DNA of 64,000 nt from Apus apus (lineage: Eukaryota; Chordata; Aves; Apodiformes; Apodidae). The notes under the pieces are model-generated. The model had not been told where the DNA came from, made no database searches, and saw nothing but the letters and a program-made list of their open reading frames with translations. The stretch spans positions 54,815,290 to 54,879,289 of the forward strand of contig NC_067282.1 of NCBI RefSeq assembly GCF_020740795.1, written 5' to 3'. Below are positions 50,954 to 64,000 of the stretch, piece after piece. The position numbers and the translations under genes were made by a program. Positions within the stretch are counted from its first letter, which is position 1. Each line of letters opens with the position of its first letter.

Positions 50954-52784
50954 CTGTGGGAGGAAAAGTAAATGTTAAATGGTATCTGTGAAATGCGGAT
51001 TCTGTTTTGTTAACTTACAAAGACCTCTTGGTAGGTTTCATATATGACTTATAATAAAGCTTTGTTCAGAGACCAAGAGATGTGTCCCTCTAGATGAGCT
51101 CCAGATGAAGGTATTTCACCTCCCATGGATTCCTCTGTTTTCCCATCTGTGCAACAGGGTTAGTGTATTTTCAAAGGAGAAAGGAAGCGACACAGGCATA
51201 AAAATAGTATTTAAAATACAGTCATAATTACTATTGTTCTTATTTTTCTGATAGGATATCCTTGTAAAGATTAAGCAAGTCTGTGCTAAAATAGCATGAA
51301 TGAGAAAACAGTTGTTCTAAATGTACTAACTCCAACAAACGCCCTCTATGTTCTATAACTAGTATTTGATGCTTTAAAGAAACGATGCTACCAACATATT
51401 AAAATACATATAATTTCCTAGAGTCTGCATGGCCTGAAATACCACAGGCAAACACTATCTTGATGTACAAATTTCTTTTGAAAGAAAAATAATTCCTACT
51501 GACATCCTCAGCATTCATCTCAAAACTGGAATGCTTTTCAGAAGTCATATTCAGTAACAAAGCAGTTTTCCTGAACTGTTTACTAAGGTTACCCTGAGTA
51601 CAGATTACTGTAGCCCAGTAGACAGTTAATAATCTAAATATATATTTTTGTAATACTACATGTAACTGTAACAAATTAAACAGTGTGTACATATATTGAG
51701 ACAGAGTTTACCAAAATCCTTTGGAAAAACCCCAGCAAGTTAATACACAAATAAAATTACATTTAAAACATCATGAGAAAACAGGATTCTGTGTGAAAGT
51801 GATTTTGTGTCTTTGGACCCACTTTCTGAAGCCTGTGAAAGATACAAGATATAAGAGGAGATAAATGTGGGAAACTGGAAGATAGCTTGCTAAGCTTTTG
51901 GAGCACAAAGTTCCCAGTCCTCAGTTCTCTTTTTCATATTTATCTCAGTTATCTTTCCACAAAGTAAAAACTTGGAAACAACATATTTTCACTTCTCCAT
52001 TCACAGTATTTGTAAATTGTTTTTTTCTTTCTCTTTTTTTGCTCCTGGCTCCATGCAGTACTGAGTTAACACCCAGCAGCTAACATGTTTTCAGGGTCTC
52101 TACTCCATCCCCAGCTGCCTATATAGTGTAATAATTTCACAGCTGTTTCTGTCACAGGTTCCCTTTCTGTAAAACAAAGCCCTTGAAGACACAGACCCCC
52201 ATATGAGAAAGCACAGATGAAGTACTTTACTGGATCTGCACTAAATGTCACTTGGTGCACAATCAAGTTCTCCTAACGTTATGGGGTACACAGTATTTGT
52301 ATTACCAGGCCTTGAGTTACCACTTGTCAGCAAAGCTGACAATACCAGGCATACTATTAGCTTTCTCAATTGTAAAATAACTTTTAACCTGAAATAAAAA
52401 GAATTAGTGTATTTTATCCAGCATCAGAATAAAGGCAGTTACTGCAGCAGCTAGAAAATAATTTGTGATCCTGCCCTAAAACAGGTGGCTTTGTTTCTCT
52501 GAGCAAGCATATGTAGCGGTCTAGAGGTCCCATTCATTTATAGGATGGAGAAAATGTTCTCTGGTGTGAGCAATGGCCATCTTTTTGCACCACCACTTCT
52601 TTACCACCTATGTGCACAGCTGTAATTTATATACACCTGCACACATACAGTCTCTACTAAAGGCACCAAAAATTATTGAGAGGAAATACCTCAACTGCAC
52701 CTTCTCCTTTGCCACAGGGCTTTTCCTCTCTCTGTTCCCGGCCTTTAAGACATCTGTTGTGTCACCCTCCTTTCTCCTCTACTG

Positions 52785-53040
52785 ACTTCAAACCGGAGTC
52801 GGGCTCAAGGAGATTCAAAACCAGAAGGCAGGGTGGTGTGCTAGAGGGAATGTCTTTTAAAGCCGAGCACAAGCATTTACATGCGAGTCATTGTTCCTCG
52901 GCTGTTGAAACAGCAGATGCTAATCAGGAATTGCCTCCACAGCTCTCCTTATTAGCTGCTTCACTGCAAAATGCTACCCCCTGTGTTCCCCTCTCAGTTT
53001 TACCTTCTTGTAAAGCTCAATTACCATAAACACTACTTCT
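52785..53040. promoter_or_regulatory. Candidate conserved non-coding element
   Basis: A block with more CpG and GC than the surrounding intron. It contains clustered short motifs typical of developmental enhancers: TAATCAG near 52921, TTATTAG near 52948, TCAATTACC near 53017, and CATTGTTC (SOX-like) near 52889. No repeat is recognised. Conservation is not tested, so this is a composition-based guess only. Confidence 0.3.
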
Positions 53041-54551
53041 CAGCCAATACCCACTTTTTTTGCTATAAACAAAAGTTGTTTGGCATTCCATGCTCCTCCA
53101 CACTAGAGCTGGTTGGCTGCCTATAAACACTGTTTGTGTTTTTTCCCAAACAATATGCATTAGGATACTGAAATGAGATTCCTTCAAATCTCACAACCCA
53201 CCTCTGAATCAGACCTGGCTCTTTCTCATTTCTTTGGCATGTACAGTAGTGTTTTTGACAGTGCTCATTACATGAAGTAGATATTTACTTTACAAAGTCA
53301 AAAAAATAGATGGTGTCAAGACAATTATTTGCTTACTCCTGGATGCAGATTGATAGACTGGACAATCTGGCATCGTTACTATTTATAGTTATGAAAATCA
53401 TAGTAATAGTCTGGTACATTTCTTTTGGCATGAGAGGAAGAGCCAAGTCTCAATACTATATTGTGCCTAGAAGTACTGCAGCATATCCTACTCCAGATGT
53501 CTGGGTAGTGTTAACAGCTTTGGATAGCTTTGAATTCGCCCAGTGTATCAGGATGCAATTCTGCCTGGGATAAACTCTCAGTCAAAAAGTCACTTAAATA
53601 TATGTAACATTACATTAGGCTAATAGTTCCACCAATGTGGAAACTATTAATGAATTAAAAGTAGACACCCCATGATAACTGTGCTGAGCTGCAGTCACCA
53701 GTTCCTCTGAGGAAAGCATTACTCAGAGTTCTGAAATGGGCACCTTCCCTGGGGCTCAGGTGGAAACCGAGTATTTCCAAGTCGAGTGACATCTGAAGAC
53801 TTGCCTCAGACACCATCTCAGCTGGCTGAAAAGCTGTAAGCACCTATATTTTCTCCAGTAAAGCAGCCATGACACCTTTCTGCATGTACATTGGCCAAAT
53901 CTAGATCTGCACACCTAAGACTCAACCCAGTAAGAACTCTCAGAAAATTACTAATGTGCTGACAGCACTGACTTAAAAAAATGAATTTGACCTTAGTCAA
54001 ATCCATTGCTGGAGGGAAAGGCAGAACAATGGCATTTTATAAGAGAAACTCAATGGTGAGGGCACTGCCCTAGGCTACCTGCCTATCTGTATCCAACCTG
54101 AAGGAATACAAATCGACATCTGGCTGACATGAATCATTTAGATCTTCCCTGCAAGAATGACTTTTTCAGTTTTGATCCTAGGACAGTCTTTATATTTTGT
54201 ATTAGGAGGTGAATGAATAAATTGTAAGCCCAGGCATGACTTGCAAACAAGAACTTGTGCTCAGGATTTCTTTTCCAAGGTCAGTGCCCAGATTTAACCT
54301 GTAGTCATATATAAAAGATGGCTCTCTCCTGTCAAAACAACATGTGAAAAATATAGTCTGTACCAGCCGCCAATTTCCTAAACCCCAGGAGTGGATTTTG
54401 GCTGTGAACTGCAATCTGATACAGCTTCATGGGTCCTAGAGAAATGAGGGATGTATGAAATTGCACCTTGCTGAGAAGAATTTTCACTTTGATATTTTTG
54501 CCAGCTTCCCACTTGATATGAGTCCTATTTGGAGATGTTTTAGTTCTCCTG

Positions 54552-54565
54552 GTTGCTGTAGCAAC
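54552..54565. promoter_or_regulatory. RFX X-box-like palindrome
   Basis: GTTGCTGTAGCAAC: perfect inverted arms GTTGC and GCAAC with a 4-base centre, the geometry of the RFX-family X-box (GTNRCC-N(0-3)-RGYAAC). It lies in the FGF14 intron, about 3.6 kb upstream of exon 4 in the transcript direction. Occupancy is not known. Confidence 0.4.
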
Positions 54566-57274
54566 TGCAGTATCACAACACAGGTTGTTGGTGTAACCTC
54601 GTGGATTCAAAAAGCCCTTAGTTTTGGGGTCCCCAGTATTGTTGCCAAAACTTAGCATTGCAGTATTACATCATAATCATGGAGCCTTAAATCATTGAGT
54701 CATGTGATGTCAGAATCTGCCTTCATTTAAGAACAAAACACAAACAAAATAAAGAAAAAGCCATTATCTACCTCTGAAACTTAGGAGTGCCTGAATGAAA
54801 GAGCTCAGGTTACCTCTGTTGAAAGAATAATTCTGCAGGTATGGGGGAAAAAAAAAGCCTGTGCTGTGAATCACAGAGTTGCCAAGTACAAACTAGCATG
54901 ACAACATAGCTGGCCATAGAGCTGTTTAAAAATTACATGAACACCACGATTTTAAGCTATACCTCTGTGCAGTCAATCAATAATGACCTGGCAATCAGGG
55001 CTGAACAAAATGTTCTACTGCACACCATGAGGGAGAGTGTAAGACCATGGTCATGAAAACAGGCTGTTACAAGGAGAAAGGCTCCAACAAAAAGCTGCCT
55101 ACCTTCAATTCCTGTCCCTTCAAGCCTCTATAAATTTGCTTTTTATTCTGAAATACAGGAAAGGAGGGTATCATTCTTGTTACAGCTCACAGAAGTGATC
55201 TAGCTAGCAGTCAGCCTCTGGAATTGTAGCCAGCAGCAAATAAGGAGGCAGCAGATTCCCCCAGAGATGGGCATGAACGGGGCTCACTCATCACGCTAGA
55301 TGCAGCTGCAAGTTGAACTAGCTACAGCTTCCCCATGCTGCCAAGCAGAAAACACAAGTGCAAGACAGACTCAGGGAGATTGCCAGGCAAGGAACAGCCA
55401 GTCTAACAAAACACAGCAAAAAAACTCAACCTGATTGCTGATCCTTTTCAGAACTCAAGACCAGTTGAAAATAATCCCGCTTTAATATTATGTATTATTT
55501 GTACTTAGAAGTCCAGGTCATGGAATAGGATCTCAGTGCTTTGGAAGTGCAGACCATGTGGACTTTGCCTTTCAATCTAAATAGAGCTTGATACACGGTC
55601 TAAAAAAAAGCCCAAACCATCCAAGCAATGGTATCAGCAAGCTAATAGCTGGGTATTGAATCTTTTTTATAGGAATGATGACAAAGGATTTTTAAGGAGA
55701 GACTGAAGAAAGGACAACACTATGTCTGTCGAGGCTAATGGGAGACATCTGCACAGTGAGAAAAGCAGCATAGACTGGGCCCACGAGGATGGGCCTTAAA
55801 ACTGAAGAGATGCAGTCTTTGTCTAATGAGGAGAAGGCACTTGAAACAAGAGAAATACAGTTAAAATAATGGAGCTGGGAAATTAACTTTGTGGCATACT
55901 TCTGAATGGAGATGGTGGGGGTGGCACTGTGTTTCTGTGTGCACGAGGGGTGGATGCTGGGGTAACTGAGGTGTGAAATTGAGATCCCACAAAACAGCTG
56001 CAGTGCTGTAGAAGGGCAAAGGCTGTATTATAGACATATTTATGCAGCAAAACCTATCAGATCTGGACACTTCACCTGCACATGAGAACTGGAAAATTCC
56101 AAAATTGATACTTTTCTGACTTGCTGTACACTGAATAAGGTGAGTTAGACTACCTTCTTGCAGTATACCTCTGACAAATGCTGGTGTAATAGCATAAAAA
56201 AGAGTTACTCAGAATCTTCCACCCACAGCCACAAGTTTTTCCAAGCTAGCTGAAAGGCTACAGTTCAAAATTATCTTGTTCAAGAGTTCCTCTTCAAGTG
56301 GCAGAAAACCCAGCAACACATTGTTTTTGGATTAAAAAGAAATTGGTATTAAGTTCCCTGTATGTTCAGAAGACATTTAGCTGATCTGGGCCTAAAAAAC
56401 CCCTAATATAAACATAATTTTTAAATATAACAAAGCTTCAAAATAAAAAGCAGTAATAGCTGAACCTGCCAATCCTACAGATGTCCCACGAATGCAGCAA
56501 ATGCTCTGAAGTCCATTCACATACTTTCCAACAGTCTTCAGACAGAGAATTTCCTTAATATGCTACAACGGACAGAGAACATTGATACCGGCTCTTCAGA
56601 GCTACTGGTATTTTTCTTCTGTTTCTGTTCTGTTAGGTTGCTAAAAAGTGCACTTAAAACAAGCAATCAAACAACAAACAAACAAACAAAACCAAAATGA
56701 AAACCCCCATGATTTGATATAATGCAGGTAAAAAACCCAGAGATTATTCTTGCTGTTTAAACAATCACTGAGAGTGCAGTAAAGATGTCAGCATGTAAAA
56801 GCTAAACTTTTAACCATAATTCCTTTATCTCATTTTTACTTTTTTTAAAGACCCAGAGATGTGACTGCTTATAAAGAAATAAACCCACAACTTTGTTCAA
56901 ATTCAAGCAAAAGTAACTGTAAATCAATGCTTTTCCAAATACTAGCACTTACTTAACTGGGATTCTAATTAGCAGGTGTATGACTGGTAACATTAATAAT
57001 GTAGGAATTCTTTTACTCATGTAAATCTATAAATACCTAAATTAAGGTCACAAATAAAAGTCACATAGCACATATAAAGACCAAATAACAAAAAATAGCT
57101 TGGACAGATTTCTATTTGTTCAAGATGGTATTGATAGCAGCCTCAATTTGGCTTCATTTTTTGTTCAGATTGAAACAGAGCATAAAACAGCTTGGATTAC
57201 AAAAACTTCCTTGTTTCATTTCAGAAAGGTTGCTTTGCTTACAAGTAGCAGCCATGGTCATATTTAACTATAAT

Positions 57275-58135
57275 TAAATCCCTCCCTGGAAGGGCGGGAT
57301 TCCATCAAGAGGGATGTCAACAGGCTTGAGAAGTGGGCTTGTGCAAACTGCATGACGTTCAACAAGGCCAAGTGCAAGGTCCTGCACCTGGGTCAGGGCA
57401 ATCCCAAGCACAAATATATGTTGAGTGGAAAATGGATTGAAAACAGTCTGGAGGAGAACAATTTGGGGGTGATGTTGGACAAGAAGCTCAACACGAGCCA
57501 GCAATCTGCAGTTACAGCCCAGAAAGCCAACTGTGTCTTGGGCTGCATCAAAAGAAGCATGGCCAGCCAGTCAAGGGAGGGGATTCTGCCTCTTTACTTG
57601 GCTCTTGTGAGACCCCATCTGGAGTACTGCATCCAGTTCTGGAGCCCCGAACATAAGAAGGACATGGAGCTCTTGGAGAAAGTCCAGAGGAGGGCTATCA
57701 TGATGATCAGAGGGCTGGAGCACCTCTCATGTGAAGACAGGCTGAGAACGTTGGGTATGTTCAGCCTGGAGAAGAGAAGTCTCCAAGGAGACCTTATAGC
57801 AGCCTTCCAGTACCTGAAGGGGGCCTACAGGAAAGCCAGGGAGGGACTGTTCACAAGGGCTTGTAGTGAGAAGAAAATGGATCAAAACTGGAAGAGGGGA
57901 GATTTAGATTAGACATTAGGAGGAAATTCTTTAGTGTGAGGGTGGTGAGACACTGGAACAGGTTGCCCAGGAAAGTTATGGAAGCCCCATCCCTGGAAGT
58001 GCTCAAAGCCAGGTTGGATGAGGCTTTGAAGAACCTGATCTAGTAGGGTGTCTGTGCCCATGGCAGGGGGATTTGAACTAGATGATCTTTAACATCCCTT
58101 CCAACCAAAGCCGTTCTATGGTTCTATGATATTCT
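57275..58135 (+). mobile_element. CR1 LINE 3' end with ORF2 C-terminus
   Basis: About 860 bp of CR1 in + orientation, the largest and best preserved copy here. The open frame from 57352 to 57912 (186 codons, open further upstream) ends with the family's C-terminal ORF2 sequence: NLGVMLDKKLN, LVRPHLEYCIQFWSPEHKKD, LEKVQRRA and SLEKRSLQGDLIAAFQYLKG. It is followed by the 3' UTR ('ttaggaggaaattcttt', 'acaggttgcccagg') and the tail 'ttctatggttctatgat' at 58114-58130. The reverse-transcriptase catalytic core and the endonuclease domain are absent because of 5' truncation, so it cannot move on its own. It is antisense to FGF14. Confidence 0.95.
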
Positions 58136-61100
58136 GTATGAACAGCTACAGATCACTTTCTTATCATTTGCACAACTAAACAATGATATCAGGAAAAAAA
58201 AAGTGTATTTTTAAATAATAACTTCAAGGACGATCCCAAATTACTACTTATATACACTGCCAGAAGAAGTCCTATATCTCTCTTCCAATCCACACAGAAG
58301 TTAGGATTATACTGCAAGCAGTGCTCAAGCATTTATCTTCTTTTGATGTATACCTACAATTCATAGTCATCAACTCCGTGGGATAAGGCTGAAATAGAAC
58401 AAAATTTCCTTGATATAAGCATTTCTGATATATGGTTTTAAGTTTGTGCAGTTTGACTCCAAAAGTTAACTAATGTTTTTGATATGAAGCCCTTCACGCA
58501 GATCTAAACCATGACTCTCCCATCAGGAGTGACTGAATCAAGGTTGTTTAAATTAAAAAAATTTTGTGGCATTTATGTGCCAAAATTAGAATACTTCAAT
58601 AAAAGTTCAAGAGAAGAACTGCTGAAAAAGTGTTAGAAGTCTTAGAAATATTAGCAATAAGCCAGTTTTGTAACTATGATTTTAGAATGGGCTGCAGCCC
58701 TCCAAGAGCAATCACACACTGTAGCATGTGGCCAGGTAGTATAATATCCTCCTTCATTCCCACAGACATATGAAGGAGGCTGGGGTTCTTTTTTCTGCTT
58801 TGGCCCCACTCTGAACTTTCACAGAAATGTGTAGGGTTTGGCTGTAGTACCTCCTTGGCTGCAAAAGAAATGCAGCCAGAATCCTTGTACCAGTGAAATG
58901 AGATATTCCAAGAGCACAGCCTCCTCCCCACCTAATTCTCAGCACCTAGCTTCCCTTAAGATTTACATTTGCAGTAAAAATCGACTCAAAGGCTTCAGCT
59001 CAAGCACTAACTACAACTCCTTGCTGTATCAACACAGAAAGACATCTTTTATCTCTTGTACAGCATCTGTGATTACAGAAGTCCAGTATCAATAAGGAAG
59101 GCTTACACCTCAAGGCATGACTGCATTTGTTTAGGGAATGTTTTCTTCTGCTAACGTTACGGGATGTTTTGGAGAAGAATGTGAGTAAACCAGCCTATCT
59201 TTCCCAGTTGCTTCCACGCAGAACAGCCATAATTCATCAGCTTGTGAACAGCACCAGGTTCTCAGCTAGAAAAGGTCAGCACTAAAGGAAGAATGGGACA
59301 TCACTAGAATAAGAGACTGAAAGGAAGGATTTAACGTCATAGCTGTAAAAACAAACCACAATGGGCTGGGGAAGAAATTCTTATCCTGTTGCCCATCAAT
59401 CCACCATTCTGCCCCAGGATGAATAATGCAGGGAAAATACAGAGTACTCTTAGGTATAGACTGAAACTTTTCAAATGACAGGGAAATTTTTTGAAACAGT
59501 TTTATACAGACCCTTTCAGTCATTACTCTAGACAACCTCCTGTAATCCAAATGCCTCAAATAATATATTATGAAAAGAAGCAAAACAGTTATTAAAATGA
59601 CCAAGTACCTACCCCAAAAGAACCAAGGAGGGTGACTTTTTCTTACCATTTACCATTAATGAAATCTCTGTCCCTCTGCAGTACTCTGAAATGCTGGATA
59701 AAGAAAACTGATTCCAGTGTTTGCCACTGCATGCCAAGTATATTAGCATATGGCATTTGCTACCATAGTGCAATGTCAGATGGGACAGTATATTTTCATA
59801 TATAAGATGTTGCTACATAGTATTTGCAGACCTCCTTGAGCATGACAGTATGACATGTCCATAACTATCTATAAAATTAAAAGTAAACATAAATAGATGC
59901 AAATTCAGAGGTATTTTGTAAGGTATGCTTTAGAGTCTTTCAGTTCTACATGTTCCTTCCAAAAGATGTGTGAATTTAGGATAGTTTTAAATGGGTGTCA
60001 TTTACAAAAGCTGAGAAGCTAGAAAAAGTGGCAAGAACACTGAAGTTATAAGTTGGCCTACTTTAGTGTACTCTTTTTTAATTTTTTTTTTCTTCACATG
60101 TGTGACCTTGTTTCTCTTCTTGCCACCTTCTTTTATGACCTTTCAGTGCATGATTTATACTACTTAAAGAACCAACTATTATAAAAGAGAGGGGCTGGAA
60201 TGAATAAAAGCCAGTTAGGATAGGCCAATTATATGAACCTCTTGCTATTGTCTCTTTGTCATCCTTTTGCTTCTTTATACTGGGTGTTCATAAGAAGACC
60301 ATGAGAAGCAAGCACAGAGGGACCTCAGTTTGAGGAGACTAATGCAAGTCAAAGCCATTCTGTAATTAATGCAATCAATTCTCTGAGAAAATGCATTAGC
60401 TGCAGTTGACCACTGAAGGCTGGGAAGCAAAGGGAACAGAGATGTTTATTGCTTGACTCTTGTTATGCAGCAAATCCATATGTTAGGAGAAAAACATCAA
60501 TTCTTTCTTTCTCTCACTGTGCATCTTCTCACCCAGCTCTGTTCTTCAGCTATGGAAGCACTGCTCTAAGTATTCAACTGGTTTTCCCCATCTCCTTCCA
60601 AAGCAGCTTTCACATACAAAGACAAAAATCCATTCTATGTTCTCCTTCCTGCTTTCCTTTTCCCATGAGAAGGTAGAAAATGATGGACATCAAATCTGAA
60701 AGATGGCCAAAACCTGACAGTTTGATAGGCTCTCAAATATTCTGTACTCTTTTCTGTTATGCATTGTCATTCTTTTGTTGAGATGGATGTCTACAGCACT
60801 GTTTCACTTAAACATAAAAAGTCTATGCACATATGATGGGACACTCAGCAAAGAGCTGCCCACCACATAATGTCTGTCCATGAAAGGTAGTACAAGAGCA
60901 GTTTCCTGTCCTGAAATTATTCCACTCATGAATTTAAACAAAAAATTCTAGGTTTCTTGCTAATGTTTTGAAATGCAAGTGCAGAAAATATTTATATATA
61001 CTTAGCTGATGCAAGTAGCAATCTTCACTTACAAATCTCTTTTCACTTCATATATTTCAGTTCATCCAGTGATCTAAAAATATTTTTCTGTTATTATTTA

Positions 61101-61665
61101 ATTTTCACAGCATGTACATAACTGTTACTTCAAGTATCCATTATCAGAAGAACCTTAAAGTACAGAGATTCACACTTAAACATTCAAAAGCTGAATAATG
61201 AATCTATACCAAAGGCAAAAGAAAATCCATTCTGTCTCCCCTTTTAACTAAACCATTAATGGAGAGTAAAATGTCAGCCACTAAAAGGTATTTTTGGAAT
61301 GGCATCATCATGATGTTAACCAGTCAGAAGTGCTGAAAGTAACAAGTTAGACAGTTTTCTGTATATCATTATATGTTACAAAAGCAGGAACTTAATATAT
61401 CTTATTAAATAGGAGATGAGTACATGCAACTGTTAATTGCAGTGATGCTTGTTTTTGTTATGGATGGGTAACAGTCAGATGATTATAGATACTTCCTGAT
61501 GCTCAGATAATATTCCTGTTTAGCAAGAGTCTTATAAAGGTTGATGAGGAACAATGAGAATACAGAGATGTCTGGCAAAACCCATAAGGGCATAAAAATC
61601 AGAATGGTAGCAAAGGATTAGGGCTTTTTATTTGCCTCAATGTTACCATATGCATTGCAGAACTG

Positions 61666-61683
61666 AAAAAAAAAAAAAAAAAA
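61666..61683. repeat. A18 homopolymer
   Basis: Eighteen consecutive A residues in the FGF14 intron. Further A-rich (62040-62107) and T-rich (62113-62148) low-complexity tracts lie just downstream and could pair. Confidence 0.9.
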
Positions 61684-62039
61684 GTTTGGAAATAGTTTTA
61701 CCAAATAGCATTTATCACAACAATAAACAAAGCAAGATTTTTTTTATCCACAGCTGCTAGCAACTGAGTGATAATCACTAGTTGCTCAAGGTGTTAGAAA
61801 TCTGTCAGTTTCCCCTAAAATCAGTTGACTCCTTGCTCTCAAGCCTCTACCTAACTCATTGTCTATTATACCATGTTCCTATCACTGTCCTTTGGAAGGT
61901 GAAAGCTTAATACTGCATGGATAACAACATATTGATCCTAGAACAGCTTCAATCTGTTAATGGACAGCTGTGATGAATAAAGAGATGTACAAATAGCCAA
62001 CTTCTAACCCTTCTAATCTGCGTCTCGAGAATGCAGACC

Positions 62040-62148
62040 AAAAAAAAAAAAACAAACCCACAACAACAAAAAAAAAACACCAAAAAATCCCACCAACAAA
62101 AAACCCCCACATCTTTATTTCTTTTCTTTTCTTTTTTTTTTTTTTTTG
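62040..62148. repeat. A-rich then T-rich low-complexity block
   Basis: About 68 bp almost purely of A and C on + (A runs broken by C) is followed within a few bases by a (TTTTC)n / T17 tract. The adjacent A-rich and T-rich halves could form an imperfect hairpin. Confidence 0.8.
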
Positions 62149-64000
62149 GCATCTACAGTGCTCTTATGGGAGGACTAACTCCTCTACATCCTGTTGCTTT
62201 CAGCAGAATTCATTATACCATGACACACACACACACCAGTTTTGGCAGAGGCTCAGCTGTGGTGAATACATTTTTTAGAAAGAAATGAGGTTTTAGTCAA
62301 GATTATAGCTGCTTTTACTGCTGCATGGAAGTGAATTTACATCACCTGTGTTCCTGAGAAATGCAGGAACTTCCTCTTTGCCAACATTGCATTAAAAATG
62401 AACTACCTATTGATTTGAGTAGCTAATTGCAAAGATAAACTGATAAACTGGATGCAAAGGATCAGGGTCAAAACTGTAGCCTACTCCAAAGAGTAAGTTG
62501 ATGCATAACCCACCTTCAACTGGGAAATGAAACACAATCAATACACATATTAAGGTGTTCCCTACTACATCCTCTTTAAGAAGCAGGAGCAAACTGCTGA
62601 ATGTAAAGAAAAGACTGTTTTAAGGTCTTACAAGGAGCCTACTGATTTCCAAAGAAAAAAGCAAGGAGGTGAATATACCAGGTATTTTGATTTCCAAGGC
62701 AATTGGAAACACAATTCTTCACCAGTTCATCAAAGCTGAAGACAGTTTTTCATACATCTCTTTCACAAGAAAGGTAGAATCAAACCAGACTGCAAACACT
62801 TGCTGAACTGCACGGGATAATTCAGAAAGGCTCAACTCCAGCCACTGACTTGGTTACCCCTAACTGGTGTCTGGTGATGGTGCTGGAGTTACCTTGATCT
62901 CAGTTGCTTTTTCAGAAAGCAATTACTTTACCCGTGGGTTATGAGCACTAATTTATCATTAGTCCCTGGCTCTGTAGACTCCAGTCATTCTTGATGACTC
63001 ACATAACTTTCCTCTTACACCTTTTTTTATTTGCCCTTAATTTACCTGAAGAGCCATGCTTTAATTTTTCCAGAGTAAAGTTCTTTGTAATTACTTTTCC
63101 TAGATATGCAAAATAATTAATTGTCGCATTGTGAAGCACTAGCTACACTTTTGTGAGATTGTGCCTCCTTGCTTACAGACTGTGGGATTTTTGTATTTGT
63201 TGATCTACATTCCATTTTTCGTGTCCATTTCCTTCAAGTCTTTAAAGAACCTTTTGAACTTTACTTTTTCTTTCCTCCCACAATAATCAAACCATCAGCA
63301 TATTTAAAATGTTACTGCAGGCCATATGATCACCTTTTTCCTCTGCATGTCACAATGATGGCATGCCTGCCTTTATGCCCATATACACTGAGGAATCTAG
63401 CTGTTTACCATGACCTTATATTGACATGAAACAGGGCAAAGATTGGTCTTTCTGCTATACTTTCATCTTTTGAGCTACAAACACACAACTCTCTCATCCA
63501 AAGCTTTATCTGGATTTCCAGTTTTCTCCCCCCCACTGTGTCCCAAAACTACTGCATGGCATGCATTCAGAAAATGTATTAGAACTGCATTTATATTTTG
63601 GTCTTACTCCTAGTGAATTCCTTCACTAAGTTATTAAGCAAAAATGCAGACTAAACACCTATGTTTGGACTTAAACTTCTCTTCAATTTCTTTAGATTTC
63701 ATTTCTACCTTTCACATTGGTCCAGATAGATACAAGCATCCCATGGAAGCCTATGCATAAGAGTCTATTTCTCAGTACTTCACTAATCACAACTGAATTT
63801 AGTCTTCTTGCATGTATAAATACAGAAATAGAAATGAATGTTTACTTTTTTCCCAAAAAACTGCCAGTGCTGCTTGCCTTTCTATAGTCAACAGGTGATT
63901 TTTTTCCTTGCTGCTCATAATTCCTTTCAGAAACCTATTTTCAAGTACAGCCTCATCAAAAGGGAAGCTAAAACAAGCAGACTTGAAAGAGGCAACCAGA

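Larger units (their letters stand above)
50954..64000 (-). other. FGF14: FGF14 intron upstream of exon 4 (partial)
   Basis: Runs from the exon 4 acceptor to the window end, at least 13 kb. I looked for the 104-bp exon 3 (the stretch coding for a GLRVVAIQGVKTGLYIAM-type sequence) on the - strand and did not see it, so it should lie beyond the window. The intron carries one large CR1, simple repeats, a perfect X-box-like palindrome at 54552-54565, and a GC-rich block at 52785-53040. The rest is unremarkable AT-rich DNA. Confidence 0.85.

Noticed and set aside
50954..64000. Search for FGF14 exon 3
   Set aside because: No - strand match to the GLYIAMNGEG-type coding sequence was seen, so the exon is assumed to lie beyond the window.

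Overview
This is vertebrate nuclear DNA, almost certainly from a bird and probably a passerine or other neoavian. The evidence is ten or more fragments of CR1 LINEs with the avian 3' tail (ATTCTATG-type), one avian-type endogenous-retrovirus solo LTR, AT-rich introns, and small exons bounded by GT/AG. There is no operon, CRISPR array, rRNA or tRNA, and nothing microbial. The species call is an inference; the two genes are recognised from their protein sequence.

Layout. Bases 1-40453 hold the 3' part of ITGBL1 (integrin subunit beta like 1) on the + strand. I place its last four coding exons at 21259-21375, 33376-33522, 38760-38873 and 40362-40453. All join in the same phase (1) and encode the last cysteine-rich integrin-type EGF repeats and the stop codon. 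No earlier exon could be found in 1-21258, so that stretch is read as intron. Bases 48233 down to about 41600 are read as the long 3' UTR of FGF14 on the - strand. FGF14's last two coding exons are at 48234-48370 (exon 5) and 50755-50953 (exon 4). From 50954 to the window end is the intron before exon 4, with no further exon seen. The two genes converge tail to tail, as ITGBL1 and FGF14 do on human chromosome 13q33, which independently supports both identifications.

The two products do not form a pathway. ITGBL1 is a secreted extracellular EGF-repeat protein. FGF14 is an intracellular FGF-homologous factor that binds voltage-gated sodium channels in neurons. Their proximity is conserved synteny, and their 3' ends may overlap as sense-antisense transcripts.

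Most of the window is intron. It carries CR1 fragments, mostly in the ITGBL1 half and one large one at 57275-58135. It also carries a solo LTR at 4754-5755, simple repeats, and several stretches that look like candidate regulatory DNA, including RFX X-box-like motifs. Most short open frames here are chance or belong to repeats. I found no previously undescribed biological system; the findings below are modest observations worth a check.
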